A stretch of 64,000 nt of DNA from Microbulbifer yueqingensis (lineage in GTDB: Bacteria > Pseudomonadota > Gammaproteobacteria > Pseudomonadales > Cellvibrionaceae): positions 496,001-560,000 of the forward strand of contig NZ_FNFH01000003.1 in assembly GCF_900100355.1 (NCBI RefSeq). Reading direction: 5' to 3'. The position numbers were made by a program, and so were the translations under genes. Shown piece after piece: positions 17,773-27,626 of this stretch. Every line of letters starts with the position of its first letter. Position 1 is the first letter of the stretch. The notes under the pieces are model-generated. The model ran no database searches and had not been told where the DNA came from. It saw only the letters and a program-made list of their open reading frames with translations.

Positions 17773-17973
17773 TTAACGGTTGTCCTGCTCTTCGCCGGGC
17801 TTCTGGTTCAGGACACAGTACTTGGTGTAGTCACCGGCATCCTGCAGGGTCCATTCGCCCTTGGGAACACCGTCCATCTTCTTGCACCAGGCATCCGAGC
17901 CGCGCTCGGGCTCACAGGCGGTCAGGGCGACCAGTGCGATGGCTGACATGGTGAAGGTAAATACTTTTTTCAT
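17773..17973 (-). CDS. DUF3012 family small lipoprotein
   Basis: A 66-residue protein with a lipoprotein signal (ALVALTAC, Cys20 as lipidated residue) followed by a short mature domain of the DUF3012 type (GSDAWCKKMDG...KGEWT...YCVLN). One mature Cys pair can form a disulfide. It would be tethered in the periplasm. Function unknown. It lies directly upstream of jetA in the same frame and may share its transcript, but the family is widespread outside Wadjet loci, so a defence role is not implied. Confidence 0.8.
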   Translation of the reverse strand: MKKVFTFTMSAIALVALTACEPERGSDAWCKKMDGVPKGEWTLQDAGDYTKYCVLNQKPGEEQDNR

Positions 17974-18041
17974 GGTCTGTTTCCTTTGCTTTTCTGGTTA
18001 TCCGGGTCATGGGCCTGCTGCCCGTCATATCGTCGGGGCAG

Positions 18042-19415
18042 TTATTCCCGCCGCCACTTGGTTCCCTCGCGGGAATCCTCCAGCACCACGCCCTTGGCCT
18101 TGAGCTCCTCACGGATCTCATCGGCACGGGCGTAGTTCTTGTCCTTCTTGCTCTGCTGGCGCTCGGCGATCAGTGCTTCGATCTCATCTTCGGAGATTGA
18201 TTCCCCCCCGCGCGCCTGTTTGAACCAGGTTTCCGGGTCCTGCTGCAGGATGCCCAACATATTCCCGCCGGCCAGCAGCGCCGCCTTGTGTTGCGGCTTG
18301 TCGCCTGCCGCTGCCTTGTTAAGCTCGCGGGCAATGCGGTGTAGCTCGCCAATGGCCACCGGGGTGTTCAGGTCGTCGTGCAGTGCGGCCATAAAGGCCT
18401 CGTCCTGGGCGGCGTCCTCCGCTGCCACTACCGACTCGCTGTCGCGCAGGAAACCGTAGAGCGTATCCAGGCTCCGCCAGGCCTGGTCCAGCAGGTCCGC
18501 ACTGAAGTTCAGCTCAGAGCGATAGTGCGCCGACAACAGGGCAAAGCGCAAGACTTCCCCCGGGTACTGCTGCAGCAGGTCATTGACCATGCGGAAGTTG
18601 CCCAGGGACTTGGACATCTTCTCGCCTTCGATATTGACGTAGCCGTTGTGCATCCAGTAGCGCACGAAATCTGTGCCATTGGCGCAGCAGCTCTGGGCCC
18701 GCTCGTTCTCGTGGTGAGGAAAGGTCAGGTCGCGACCACCGCCGTGGATGTCGATGGTGTCACCCAGGTGCTTCTTGATCATTGCCGAGCACTCCAGGTG
18801 CCAGCCGGGCCGGCCACGGCCCCAGGGGCTGTCCCACCCAGGCTCGTCCCCCTTGGAGGGCTTCCAGAGCACGAAGTCCCCGGCGTACTTCTTGTAAGGG
18901 GCCACCTCCACCCGGGCGCCGGCCAGCATGTCATCCAGCGAACGCTTGGACAGCCTGCCGTAATCGGGCATGGAATCCACGGCAAACAGGACATGCCCCT
19001 CGGCGGCATAGGCGTGGCCCTTGTCCAGCAGCGCCTCGATCATGTCGATCATTTCCGGCACGTGCTGGGTGGCGTAGGGGATGATATCCGGCTCCAGGTT
19101 GTTGAGCGCGGCCATGTCCTCGAAATACGCCTGCGAAAAACGCGCCGACAGCACCCCGATATCCTCGTCCTGGTCGCGGGCGGCCTTCATGATCTTGTCG
19201 TCAATATCAGTGATATTGCGGGCGTAGACCACATCGCCGAACTCCCGCTTGAGCAGGCGGTATAGCGTATCGAACACCACTGCCGGGCGCGCGTTACCGA
19301 TATGCACGCGGTTGTAGACCGTGGGGCCGCACACATACATGCGCACGCGGTCCTCTACCAGCGGCTTGAAGGGTTCTTTCTGTCCCGAGAAAGTGTTGTA
19401 GAGCTGTAAGGCCAT
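18042..19415 (-). CDS. cysS: cysteinyl-tRNA synthetase
   Basis: Charges tRNA-Cys. 457 residues from ATG 19415, where homology begins ([16 protein letters not shown]). The HIGH motif appears as HIGNARP and the KMSKS motif as KMSKSLGN; the zinc ligands include Cys28 in YVCGPTVYN and the [14 protein letters not shown] segment. Upstream lies glnS in the same direction; as in Pseudomonas the order is lpxH-ppiB-glnS-cysS. In that genus the tRNA/folD block follows; here Wadjet and other genes lie between. Confidence 0.97.
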   Translation of the reverse strand: MALQLYNTFSGQKEPFKPLVEDRVRMYVCGPTVYNRVHIGNARPAVVFDTLYRLLKREFGDVVYARNITDIDDKIMKAARDQDEDIGVLSARFSQAYFEDMAALNNLEPDIIPYATQHVPEMIDMIEALLDKGHAYAAEGHVLFAVDSMPDYGRLSKRSLDDMLAGARVEVAPYKKYAGDFVLWKPSKGDEPGWDSPWGRGRPGWHLECSAMIKKHLGDTIDIHGGGRDLTFPHHENERAQSCCANGTDFVRYWMHNGYVNIEGEKMSKSLGNFRMVNDLLQQYPGEVLRFALLSAHYRSELNFSADLLDQAWRSLDTLYGFLRDSESVVAAEDAAQDEAFMAALHDDLNTPVAIGELHRIARELNKAAAGDKPQHKAALLAGGNMLGILQQDPETWFKQARGGESISEDEIEALIAERQQSKKDKNYARADEIREELKAKGVVLEDSREGTKWRRE

Positions 19416-19484
19416 GACTTCCTTAAATGCCTGAATCTTGATTCGCACCGACTTTCACAACATCCGGCGCACTCGGTGAACACT

Positions 19485-19508
19485 GGATCCCGGCCTGCGC
19501 CGGGATGG
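19485..19508. repeat. REP-like palindrome between glnS and cysS
   Basis: ATCCCGGC-ctgc-GCCGGGAT (19487-19506) is a perfect 8-bp stem with tetraloop in the form tggatcccggcctgcgccgggatggc, which resembles a dispersed palindrome common in GC-rich Proteobacteria. No T-run follows on either side, so a repeat is more likely than a terminator. Confidence 0.5.
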
Positions 19509-19537
19509 CGAATCAGCGATCCGCCGCAGTGTGCTGC

Positions 19538-21211
19538 CTACTTGTTCTGTTCCTTGGCCCAGCTGTCACGCAGGCCGATGGTGCGGTTGAACACCGGCCG
19601 GTCCGCGCTGCCGTACTTGTTGTCACGGCAGAAGTAGCCCTGGCGCTCGAACTGGTAACCCTGCTCCGGCGCGGCGCCGGCCAGGCCGATTTCCGCCTTG
19701 CAGCCACTCAATACCTTGAGGTTGTCCGGGTTCACATGCTCGAGGAAATTCTTGCCACCGGAGGCCGGTGCCGGGTCCTCGAACAGGCGGTCGTAGAGGC
19801 GTACCTCGCAGTCCACGCTGCGGTCCGCAGAGACCCAGTGGATCACGCCCTTGGGCTTGACGCCGTCGGCCGGGTCCACGCCCAGGGTATCCAGGTCAAC
19901 GGAGCACCGTACCTCGACGATCTCGCCACTGTCGTCCTTTATGACTTCCTCGGCCTGGATCACATAGGCGTTGCGCAGGCGGACTTTCTTGCCCAGCACC
20001 AGCCGCTTGTATTTCTTGTTGGCCTCCTCGCGGAAGTCCTCTTTCTCGATATACAGCGTGCGACTGAAGGGCAGCTCCCTGGTGGGGAGGTCATCGCGCA
20101 CCGGGTGGCCTGGCGCGGACAGGGTCTCCACCTGGCCCTCCGGGTAGTTGGTCAGGGTAACCTTGAGGGGCTCCAGCACGCACATGGCACGGGGGGCGTT
20201 CTTGTCCAGGTCGTCGCGAATGCAGTACTCCAGCATACCCACGTCCACCACGGAATCGGAGCGGGTGACGCCGATCATCTCGCAGAAATTGCGGATCGCG
20301 GCCGGGGTCACGCCGCGACGGCGCTGGCCGGACAGGGTCGGCATGCGCGGGTCATCCCAGCCGTCCACGTGGCCCTCGTCCACCAGCTGCTTCAGCTTGC
20401 GCTTGGAGACCACGGTGTAATTCAGGTTCAACCGCGCAAACTCATACTGGCGCGGGCGCGCCGGCACCGGCAGGTTCTCGATAAACCAGTCATACAACGG
20501 CTTGTGGTCCTCGAACTCCAGGGTACAGATGGAGTGTGTGATCCCCTCGATGGCGTCGGACTGGCCGTGGGCGAAGTCGTAGCTCGGGTAGATGCACCAT
20601 TTGTCGCCGGTCTGGTGGTGAGCCATCTTCTTGATGCGGTAGATGACCGGGTCGCGCAGGTTGATATTGGGCGCGGCCATGTCGATCTTGGCCCGCAGGC
20701 TGCACTCGCCCTCTTCCATCTCGCCGTTTTTCATCTGTTCGAACAGCGCCAGGTTTTCCTCCACGCTCCGGTCGCGGTAAGGGCTGTTGCGACCCGGCTC
20801 GGTGAGGGTGCCGCGGTATTCGCGGGCCTGCTCCGGGGTCAGGTGGTCCACATAGGCCTTGCCCTCGCGGATCAGGTGCAGCGCCCAGTCGTGCAGCTGG
20901 TCGAAATAGTCCGAGGTGTACTTGACGCCGTCGGCCCACTCGAAGCCGAGCCATTCCACATCCCGCTTGATGGAAGCGACGTACTCTTCCTCTTCCTTCG
21001 CCGGGTTGGTGTCGTCAAAACGCAGGTTGCACGTACCGCCGAACTCTTCGGCCAGGCCGAAGTTAAGGCAGATGGACTTGGCGTGCCCGATATGCAGGTA
21101 CCCGTTGGGCTCCGGCGGGAAGCGCGTGGCCACCTGGGATACCCTGCCCTCGGCCAGGTCTTCGCGGATGATGTTCTGCAGAAAGTGAGCGGGCTTGCTC
21201 TCGGATGTCAT
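19538..21211 (-). CDS. glnS: glutaminyl-tRNA synthetase
   Basis: Charges tRNA-Gln directly with glutamine. 557 residues with [16 protein letters not shown] (HIGH motif, about 32-47) and VVSKRKL as the KMSKS equivalent near 267, and a C-terminal beta-barrel anticodon domain. Length equals E. coli GlnS. Start ATG 21211. It is divergent from ppiB and probably co-transcribed with cysS, 122 nt downstream. Confidence 0.97.
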   Translation of the reverse strand: MTSESKPAHFLQNIIREDLAEGRVSQVATRFPPEPNGYLHIGHAKSICLNFGLAEEFGGTCNLRFDDTNPAKEEEEYVASIKRDVEWLGFEWADGVKYTSDYFDQLHDWALHLIREGKAYVDHLTPEQAREYRGTLTEPGRNSPYRDRSVEENLALFEQMKNGEMEEGECSLRAKIDMAAPNINLRDPVIYRIKKMAHHQTGDKWCIYPSYDFAHGQSDAIEGITHSICTLEFEDHKPLYDWFIENLPVPARPRQYEFARLNLNYTVVSKRKLKQLVDEGHVDGWDDPRMPTLSGQRRRGVTPAAIRNFCEMIGVTRSDSVVDVGMLEYCIRDDLDKNAPRAMCVLEPLKVTLTNYPEGQVETLSAPGHPVRDDLPTRELPFSRTLYIEKEDFREEANKKYKRLVLGKKVRLRNAYVIQAEEVIKDDSGEIVEVRCSVDLDTLGVDPADGVKPKGVIHWVSADRSVDCEVRLYDRLFEDPAPASGGKNFLEHVNPDNLKVLSGCKAEIGLAGAAPEQGYQFERQGYFCRDNKYGSADRPVFNRTIGLRDSWAKEQNK

Positions 21212-21443
21212 AGTCTTCTCTTACCACTGTGCGAACGTAAGCGGCGGATTATAGCGTAGTTGGCGGCGGGAATACCGGCCCGTGACTGGTTGATTTTTCG
21301 ACACCGTGTCCCTTTTCAACCCCCTTGCCGCCGGCAGCTGGACATTTTTCACCCAGCGGGGATGCCGGCGTGGAATTGCCGTTTTACTGCCATGGGCGAC
21401 ACGGTATCATGCCGCCCCAAGTTCACCCCGATTAGGATGTTTT

Positions 21444-21953
21444 ATGATCACCCTGCACACCACCCACGGCGATATCGCTATTGAGCTCGACTTCGACAAG
21501 GCGCCGAAGACCGCAGCCAACTTCCTGCAGTACTGCCGTGACGACTTTTACACCGGCACCATTTTCCACCGGGTGATCGATAACTTCATGGTCCAGGGCG
21601 GTGGCATGACCCCTGATATGGAGCAGAAGCCCACCCGTGAGCCCATCGAGAACGAGGCGGACAACGGCCTCAAGAACGACACCGGCACCCTGGCGATGGC
21701 GCGCACCATGGACCCGCACTCTGCCAGCTCCCAGTTCTTCATCAACGTCAATGACAACGATTTCCTCAACCACCGCGGCAAGGATCCGCAGGGCTGGGGC
21801 TACTGCGTGTTCGGCAAGGTCGTCGACGGCATGGACGTAGTGAACAAGATCAAAAGCGTCAAGACCGGCAGCAGGGGCTTCCACCAGGACGTGCCGCTGG
21901 AGAGCATCGAGATCACCGGGGTCACCATCTCCGACGATTACTCCGGCAAGTAA
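21444..21953 (+). CDS. ppiB: cytoplasmic peptidyl-prolyl cis-trans isomerase
   Basis: Cyclophilin-type PPIase. 169 residues starting at ATG 21444 ([17 protein letters not shown]); longer upstream frame is not family-like. [13 protein letters not shown] and ASSQFFINV are the active-site segments with Arg, Phe and Gln. No signal peptide, so it acts in the cytosol. It is divergent from glnS and followed 52 nt later by lpxH. Confidence 0.96.
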   Translation: MITLHTTHGDIAIELDFDKAPKTAANFLQYCRDDFYTGTIFHRVIDNFMVQGGGMTPDMEQKPTREPIENEADNGLKNDTGTLAMARTMDPHSASSQFFINVNDNDFLNHRGKDPQGWGYCVFGKVVDGMDVVNKIKSVKTGSRGFHQDVPLESIEITGVTISDDYSGK

Positions 21954-22005
21954 ACACGCCGACCAGTAAATACGCCAAGAAGAAAAGCAGACAGGAAGAC
22001 CCGCC

Positions 22006-22731
22006 TTGCCCAGCTACCTGATCTCAGACCTGCACCTGGATGAGAGCCGCCCGGCGATCACCCGGGCGTTCTTCGACTTCCTGCGCGGCCGCGCCGCCGG
22101 CGCCGAGGCCCTCTACATTCTCGGCGACTTTTTCGAGGTGTGGGTCGGCGACGACGATGACTCGTCGCTGGCCGGCGAGGTGGCCACCGAACTCAGCCGC
22201 TACAGCGGCACCGGCGCCGAGCTGTACCTGATGCACGGCAACCGTGACTTCCTGCTGGGCGAGGAATTCGCCCACCGCGCCGGTGCCATCCTGTTACCAG
22301 ACCCGAGCCTGGTTACCCTCGCCGGGCAGCGGGTTCTGCTGATGCACGGTGACAGCCTCTGCACCCGGGACGAGGAATACATGGCATTCCGCCGCCAGGC
22401 CCGGGACCCCAACTGGCAGGAAGCCCTGCTGGCCAAACCGCTGGCAGAGCGGCGCCAGATCGCCGACCAGATCCGTGCAGTGTCCAAAAGCATGAACAGC
22501 CGCAAGGCCGAAGACATCATGGACGTGACACCCGCCGAGGTGGAGGCGGTCATGCGTAAGCACGGTGTCCGCACCCTTATTCACGGCCACACCCACCGCC
22601 CGGCAACCCACACTCTCGATATCGACGGCGATCCTGCCAGGCGTATCGTGCTGGGCGACTGGGGGGAAAAAGCCTGGTGTGTCCGGGCGGACAAGAATTC
22701 CCTTGAACTCATCGACTGGGACATAGCATGA
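22006..22731 (+). CDS. lpxH: UDP-2,3-diacylglucosamine diphosphatase
   Basis: Fourth step of lipid A synthesis, hydrolysing UDP-2,3-diacylglucosamine to lipid X at the inner-membrane surface. 241 residues with the calcineurin-like metallophosphatase motifs DLHLDE, GDFFEVWVGDD, HGNRDF and GHTHRPA, all metal ligands present. It starts with TTG 22006, with AGGAAG about 8 nt upstream. Follows ppiB as in Pseudomonas. Confidence 0.95.
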   Translation: MPSYLISDLHLDESRPAITRAFFDFLRGRAAGAEALYILGDFFEVWVGDDDDSSLAGEVATELSRYSGTGAELYLMHGNRDFLLGEEFAHRAGAILLPDPSLVTLAGQRVLLMHGDSLCTRDEEYMAFRRQARDPNWQEALLAKPLAERRQIADQIRAVSKSMNSRKAEDIMDVTPAEVEAVMRKHGVRTLIHGHTHRPATHTLDIDGDPARRIVLGDWGEKAWCVRADKNSLELIDWDIA

Positions 22732-22826
22732 TCTGCCGGAGGGGATAAATTGAATGCCCCGGAAAGGTCCTTGACGGAATGGAAGTGAGGGCCGGTGGCA
22801 TGGCAGGGGGTACAAGGAGCGGCAGT

Positions 22827-23987
22827 TTGGTCAGAAATCTCAGCAAACGCGTACTGATTCTCGGCGGCTATGGCACTTTTGGCTCGCGGATCGCGCAGCT
22901 CCTGGCCGATCGCGATGATATTCAGCTGATTATTGCCGGGCACAATCGCTCCAGGGCCGAGAGCTTTGCCTCCTCCCTCCCCGGTCTCGCGGAAGGCCTC
23001 AGGCTGGAGCGGGATTCGGTCAACCTCCCCGCCCAGCTCAAGGCCCTGCACCTGGACCTGCTGATCCATTGCGCGGGCCCCTTCCAGGGCCAGGATTACC
23101 ACGTGGCGGAAGCCTGTATCCGGTCCGGCATCCCCTATATCGATATCAGCGATGACCGCCGCTTTGTCTGTGACTTCCATCGCCTGTCCGCCGAGGCGGA
23201 ACGCGCCGGGGTGACACTGGTTTCCGGCGCCAGCTCCGTGCCCGGCCTCAGCTCCGCCGTATTGAGGGAACTGCGCACGGAATTCGGCGGAATAGATGCG
23301 GTCGAGATCGATATCGCCCCGGCCCACCGCATCGCCCGGGGGCTGGCCACCGTCCGGGCCGGATTCGAGTCCCTCGGCCGCGAATTCCCGATCCTGCGCG
23401 CCGGCGAGTGGCGCGAGACCTACACCGGCGACCAGTTGCGCAAGACACGCCTGGCCCACCCGGTGGGCACGCGCTGGGTGTGCAATTTCGACGTGCCCGA
23501 CCTGGAGTTGTGGCCGCGTGCCCTGCCCGACCTGCGCCACGCCCGCTTCGGCACCGGGGTCGAACCCCGCACCCTGCAACTGGGGTTGGCAGCCTGCGCC
23601 CGCCTGGCAAGGCACAACCTCCCCGCCACGCAACCGTGGCTTGCCCGGCTGGGACACCGGCTGGCGGCGCGCTGGCCGGGTGGCTCCGCCCACGGCGGCA
23701 TGCAGATCCATATCGGCGGACGCGACCGCGACGGCAGGCCGCTGGGCTATCGCTGGCAGGTTCTCGGGCTCAACGGCGACGGCCCCTGGATACCGGCCGC
23801 CCCGGCCGCCGCCCTGGCCAGGAAAATACTCGACGGAAACTACCAGGCTCCGGGGGCCCGGGCCTGCTGGGAACTGCTGGACCTGCGTGAGATCCTGCTG
23901 GAGATGAACCGGTTTTCGATCATCAGCGCCTGTGAAAGGATTGATACCAGCAGCGGAACGCCGCTTATGCCCGCCCTGCAGTCATGA
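22827..23987 (+). CDS. saccharopine dehydrogenase-like NAD(P)-binding protein
   Basis: 386-residue oxidoreductase with an N-terminal Rossmann motif VLILGGYGTFGSRIAQLL and the HCAGPFQGQDYHVAEACI segment typical of saccharopine-dehydrogenase-like proteins of unknown substrate. The start is most likely TTG 22827, because AAGGAG lies 7 nt upstream; an in-frame ATG at 22779 has only a weak site. Its stop overlaps the next gene (ATGA), so the pair is an operon. Confidence 0.78.
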   Translation: MVRNLSKRVLILGGYGTFGSRIAQLLADRDDIQLIIAGHNRSRAESFASSLPGLAEGLRLERDSVNLPAQLKALHLDLLIHCAGPFQGQDYHVAEACIRSGIPYIDISDDRRFVCDFHRLSAEAERAGVTLVSGASSVPGLSSAVLRELRTEFGGIDAVEIDIAPAHRIARGLATVRAGFESLGREFPILRAGEWRETYTGDQLRKTRLAHPVGTRWVCNFDVPDLELWPRALPDLRHARFGTGVEPRTLQLGLAACARLARHNLPATQPWLARLGHRLAARWPGGSAHGGMQIHIGGRDRDGRPLGYRWQVLGLNGDGPWIPAAPAAALARKILDGNYQAPGARACWELLDLREILLEMNRFSIISACERIDTSSGTPLMPALQS

Positions 23988-24472
23988 CCGCCTATCTGCT
24001 GTTCAAGGCCCTGCACGTGCTCAGTGCCATGGTGGTATTCGGCACCGGGGTCGGCATCGCCTGGTACGCACTGCGCGGCTGGCTTAGCGACGACGTACAT
24101 ATCATGCGGTGGGTGAGCGCCGAGACAGTTCTCGCCGACTGGGTTTTCACCTCCATAGCCATCGCGCTGCTACTGTTCAGTGCCGGGGGCATGGTCTTTG
24201 CCAGCCCCACCCTGCTGGACGCGGGCTGGCTGCGCGCCTCCGTGCTACTTACCGCGCTGGTGTTCTGCCTGTGGCTGCCCGTGCTCGGAATCCAATATAA
24301 GCTGCGCGCGCGATTAGACTCCGCAGGCCGTGAAAAACAGGGTTCTGAGTCGGGACCACGCCCTGGTGCCGCAACGCAACGGCTGGCGCTTTACTGGTGC
24401 CTGCTGGGGGCGGCGGCGCTACCGCTGATGATTGCGATAGTATTCCTGATGGTGCTCAAGCCCGCGCTATAG
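23984..24472 (+). CDS. DUF2269 family integral membrane protein
   Basis: 162 residues with four hydrophobic segments (about 5-25, 43-65, 77-97 and 130-155), beginning MTAYLLFKALHVLSAMVVFGTG, which is the DUF2269 pattern. His11 and the charged loop residues are conserved in such proteins, some of which are heme-related, but no role is proved. Translationally coupled to the preceding dehydrogenase-like gene by an ATGA overlap. Confidence 0.8.
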   Translation: MTAYLLFKALHVLSAMVVFGTGVGIAWYALRGWLSDDVHIMRWVSAETVLADWVFTSIAIALLLFSAGGMVFASPTLLDAGWLRASVLLTALVFCLWLPVLGIQYKLRARLDSAGREKQGSESGPRPGAATQRLALYWCLLGAAALPLMIAIVFLMVLKPAL

Positions 24473-24502
24473 GCCGGGCGCAGTTCCCCCGCTTCCTGCC
24501 GG

Positions 24503-25135
24503 CTACAGAATCTTGCAGACCTCTTCGAACTCAAACCTGGGGCTACGCGGGTGCAGCAATTCGGGGTTCCCGTATCCCAGGTTGCACAGGAAGTTCGAGC
24601 GGATATGGCTCTCGGGACAATGCTCCTGCTGGAAAGAGTCGCCCTCACTGGCTTCCCGGAAGAATTCGCGATCCACCTGCTCATTGTCAAAACCCGACAT
24701 GGGGCCGCAATCCAGCCCCAGGGCGCGCGCGGCGAGAATAAAATAGCCACCCTGCAGCGACCCGTTGCGGAATGCCGTAGCCGCTGCCAGCTCGGTGTTG
24801 TCCTCATACCATTCCTTCGCCGGGGCATGGGGGAACAGCCTGGGCAGGTAATCGTAAAACCGCAGGTCGTAGGCGATGATGGCCGTTACCGGTGCCGCCA
24901 TGGTTTTCTGGACATTGCCCTCGTTCAGTGCCGGCCGCAGTCGCTCCTTGGCCTCCTTGCTGCGCAAAAACAGGATGCGCGCCGGACAGCAGTTGGCACT
25001 CGTGGGACCCATTTTCATCAGGTCATAGAGCCTGTTCAGCGTGTCATCGCTCACCTGCCTGTCGAGCCAGTGGCTGTGCGTGCGCGCCTCGGTAAAGAGC
25101 TGTTCCAGCGCCTGTCGGGAGAGAGCGTGGCCCAT
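24503..25135 (-). CDS. nitroreductase family protein, RutE-like
   Basis: 210-residue FMN-dependent oxidoreductase resembling malonic semialdehyde reductase RutE/NADH nitroreductases: MGPTSANCCPARILF is the FMN-phosphate binding region, and AARALGLDCGPMSGFDN the C-terminal FMN motif. The AGGAGG five nt before ATG 25135 is strong. There are no other rut genes nearby, so pyrimidine breakdown is not implied; it could serve as a general semialdehyde or quinone reductase. Confidence 0.85.
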   Translation of the reverse strand: MGHALSRQALEQLFTEARTHSHWLDRQVSDDTLNRLYDLMKMGPTSANCCPARILFLRSKEAKERLRPALNEGNVQKTMAAPVTAIIAYDLRFYDYLPRLFPHAPAKEWYEDNTELAAATAFRNGSLQGGYFILAARALGLDCGPMSGFDNEQVDREFFREASEGDSFQQEHCPESHIRSNFLCNLGYGNPELLHPRSPRFEFEEVCKIL

Positions 25136-25174
25136 ATTTGCCTCCTGTTAACGAAATTTCCCTGCCGTGCAGTG

Positions 25175-25657
25175 TCACCCGGTGCGCACCAGCACTGCGC
25201 CCAGCATGACCAGGTGGCAGGCAATTACGATATAGCTGACCCTGCTGCGTGTGCGAAAGTAATCGTACAGCCCGGGCAGGTTGGGATTCAGTCGAGCCTC
25301 GGCCCAGCGCGTAAAGGCAAAACCAAGCGTCAGCAACAGCATTCCCCAAGGGAGCCGATACAACATCAGGCCCACCCAGGCACCGAGACAGACCAGGTTG
25401 CTCAACAGGGCCAGCGCCATCCGGTGCGGGTGACTGGCCCGGTTAAGTGCCCCGCCCCACCAGATGCCGCACAGGAAACTCAGGATGCAGGCACTATAGG
25501 CGCTGAACAGCAGGCGCCCGTCCACGCCGAGCAGTTCCACACGCGAGAATTCCATGTAGATACCGAGAATGAACGGCACGACTCCCGCATAGGCGAGCGC
25601 GTCGAACAAACGCGTGTTGCGCTCCGGTGTCGTTATTCTTTCGTCCAGTTGAGTCAT
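25175..25657 (-). CDS. DUF3429 family membrane protein
   Basis: 160 residues from ATG 25657 with five hydrophobic segments; the sequence LFDALAYAGVVPFILGIY at the N-terminus and GIWWGGALNRASHPHR in the middle match the DUF3429 pattern. A GTG 15 codons upstream (25702) is possible, but it would overlap the promoter region of the divergent DUF3081 gene. Inner membrane; function unknown. Confidence 0.78.
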   Translation of the reverse strand: MTQLDERITTPERNTRLFDALAYAGVVPFILGIYMEFSRVELLGVDGRLLFSAYSACILSFLCGIWWGGALNRASHPHRMALALLSNLVCLGAWVGLMLYRLPWGMLLLTLGFAFTRWAEARLNPNLPGLYDYFRTRSRVSYIVIACHLVMLGAVLVRTG

Positions 25658-25746
25658 GTAGGCTAAGCTGACATGCTTGGGGTTTGGCGGTCCGTCTTGC
25701 ACTGTTACTGCACGACGTCGCGAGCCAACTAAGCTTAGCGCAAACG

Positions 25747-26025
25747 ATGGCGGGAATCCCTGTGGAGCAGGAACATAAAATAGACGTCAGGCAGGCACTG
25801 CGGGCCTTCGACCGAATCACGAGGGAAGGTGAGAAAAGGGATGACGGCTGGCACTACCAGGGCCTGACGGCCAGCACCGATTTCGACGGCTACACAGTCT
25901 TCATCAGCTCGGCTAAAGTCCGGCTCACCATCTTCTTCCACAACAAATACACGGTGGACTACCGCAACGCGTTCGAACTGCACGAGTTCGCTGAGCAGCT
26001 GCGCAAACTGGACAAGGCCCGCTAG
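25747..26025 (+). CDS. DUF3081 family small protein
   Basis: 92 residues from ATG 25747. The sequence is soluble and mixed alpha/beta (WHYQGLTASTDFDGYTVFI, VRLTIFFHNKYTVDY), matching my memory of DUF3081. The open frame extends upstream to 25684 but that part is not conserved-looking. The stop codon shares CTAG with the stop of the convergent miaE. Function unknown. Confidence 0.75.
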   Translation: MAGIPVEQEHKIDVRQALRAFDRITREGEKRDDGWHYQGLTASTDFDGYTVFISSAKVRLTIFFHNKYTVDYRNAFELHEFAEQLRKLDKAR

Positions 26026-26660
26026 CTTTTTGCCGGCACACCACTGTGGAAGCGGAACTCACCATCAGCCGACTCCACCAGCGACCGCTCGACCTCGAGC
26101 AACTCGCGCACCCGGCCCGAGATATCCTCGCCCGCAGCATTCCGGGCGAGCGTCAGGTAATCGCGGAAATGACGGGCCTCCGACCTGAGCAGGGAGAGGT
26201 AGAACTTCTGCAACTCCTCATCGAGCTGGGGGGCGATACGGGCGAAGCGCTCGCATGAACGCGCCTCGATGATCGCGCCGCAGATCAGCGTATCCACCAG
26301 CCGGCCGGGCTCGGCGCTGCGCACCTGCTCCCGCAGGCCGGCGGCGTAGCGGGACGCACTGACGTGCGGGTACGCGATGCCGCGCTTCTGCATGATCGCC
26401 AGCACCTGTTCGAAGTGGCGCAGCTCCTCCCGCGCCAGGCGGGACATCTTGTTCAGCAGGTCGAAGTTATCCAGGTAGCGGAACATCAGGTTCAGCGCGG
26501 TGCCCGCCGCCTTCTTCTCGCAGTTGGCGTGATCCACCAGCATCAGCTCCGGCTCCGCCAACGCCGCCTGCACCCAGGCGTCCGGCGTGGGGCACAGCAG
26601 GAATTCATGGATTGCGGAGAGGTCGGGAACCGGCTGGCTGGTAGTCGTCATTGGGCACAT
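26022..26660 (-). CDS. miaE: tRNA-(2-methylthio-N6-isopentenyladenosine37) hydroxylase
   Basis: Di-iron monooxygenase that hydroxylates ms2i6A37 to ms2io6A in tRNAs reading UNN codons. 212 residues, ferritin-like. The iron ligands are visible in EELRHFEQV (ExxH), EARSCERF and LLRSEARHFRDY (ExxH). The start is ATG 26660, or ATG 26651 three codons on. Present in Pseudomonas and relatives, absent from E. coli. Confidence 0.93.
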   Translation of the reverse strand: MCPMTTTSQPVPDLSAIHEFLLCPTPDAWVQAALAEPELMLVDHANCEKKAAGTALNLMFRYLDNFDLLNKMSRLAREELRHFEQVLAIMQKRGIAYPHVSASRYAAGLREQVRSAEPGRLVDTLICGAIIEARSCERFARIAPQLDEELQKFYLSLLRSEARHFRDYLTLARNAAGEDISGRVRELLEVERSLVESADGEFRFHSGVPAKS

Positions 26661-26752
26661 CGAACGGTATTGGCGGATTTGAGGGCGCGATTATAGCGGC
26701 GACACCGCTGCACGGGAATGGCGCGACGGCAGTGCCGTGAACCGGGAGGGCC

Positions 26753-27490
26753 TCAGAAGCCCGCGGCCCGGGCGGCCACCAGCCCGGACTTCTCTGCCAC
26801 CTCGTCGCGGTAGTGCAGCCATCCATGTAACACCCGCCCCATCCAGTGCAGGACAGCCGCGCGGTCCTCCTCGGCTACCAGGTCGAGCATCAGGTGCCAG
26901 GCCGAATGGCGATGCGCCCGTTCCACCGAACGCTGTGCGCGTTCCAGCAGCAGGCAGTTGGCCGGCAGGCCGTAGTGGCGCACCAGCGGGTGCCCCTGCG
27001 GTCGCCGGCGCGGCGGTCGCTCCTGCCCCGGCTCCAGCACCGCCCGCTCGTAGCGGGTTCCTTCAAGAAATAGCGTGGTAACCGCGGCCGCCACCGCCCA
27101 GCCGTGATGGCCGGTGGCGTCATCAAGCACCGAGCGGTACTCCGCCGCGCGCGGCAGTAGCCGGGGATGCCGGAAGCGATCCAGGTTCATGCCCAGCGCC
27201 CGGGGAATTTCCAGGTACAGCTCCGCATGGGGAGCGGAGCCACTGACCTGCCCGGTTTCCTCCTCGTAGAGACTCTCCGCCAGCTCCCGGCGCGCCTTCG
27301 GCAGCGGGCACTGGATAAAAGCACGCCCCAGCATCACGGAATAGTCCCGCACCCAGGTCGCGTACTCCTGTTCCAGCAGGATATGCAGCTGCTCGGCGGG
27401 AACCTGGCCGTGCTCGAATGCCGGTTCCGACCAGTGCACCTTGCGCTCCATGACCCGCAGCAGCGAGTCCTTGAATTCACAGCGATTCAT
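26753..27490 (-). CDS. heme-oxygenase-like (TENA/PqqC-type) fold protein
   Basis: 245-residue helical protein starting at ATG 27490 (MNRCEFKDSLLRVMERK); an upstream extension to 27667 would run into the tus promoter. Segments ESLYEEETG, GHHGWAVAAAV, RHYGLPA and RHSAWHLMLDLV place His and Glu in the layout of PqqC/TENA or heme-oxygenase-like di-iron proteins, where E and H pairs bind metal or substrate. It is divergent from the Tus homologue, with 136 nt between. Substrate unknown. Confidence 0.65.
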   Translation of the reverse strand: MNRCEFKDSLLRVMERKVHWSEPAFEHGQVPAEQLHILLEQEYATWVRDYSVMLGRAFIQCPLPKARRELAESLYEEETGQVSGSAPHAELYLEIPRALGMNLDRFRHPRLLPRAAEYRSVLDDATGHHGWAVAAAVTTLFLEGTRYERAVLEPGQERPPRRRPQGHPLVRHYGLPANCLLLERAQRSVERAHRHSAWHLMLDLVAEEDRAAVLHWMGRVLHGWLHYRDEVAEKSGLVAARAAGF

Positions 27491-27594
27491 AACCGCCAAT
27501 GGTAGGAAGAAGCGGGCAGCGCCGGTAATCGTTTGCCCTGGCAAACCTCCCTTTCCGGCTGGCTCCCGCCCTCTCTGGAGGTGCACTGCGCGGC

Positions 27595-27622
27595 TATATT
27601 GATAACGACTTAACAAGTGTCT
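27595..27622 (+). promoter_or_regulatory. promoter/possible Ter-like operator of the tus homologue
   Basis: TATATT (27595-27600) can act as a -10 box. Eight bases on, ACTTAACAAGT (27609-27619, ACTT/AAGT inverted) lies between the likely start of transcription and ATG 27627. On the minus strand the segment reads AATAAGACACTTGTTAAGTC, which shares the TTGTnA core and 11 of 23 positions with E. coli TerB, the site that overlaps and represses tus there. The match is weak; position is the main argument. Confidence 0.3.
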
Positions 27623-27626
27623 TATT

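Noticed and set aside
19505-21259. Long open frame (584 codons) on the plus strand over glnS
   Set aside because: It is antisense to a full-length glnS with all motifs; the product is low-complexity (LVAL, QVHA-rich), as expected from GC-rich shadow frames.
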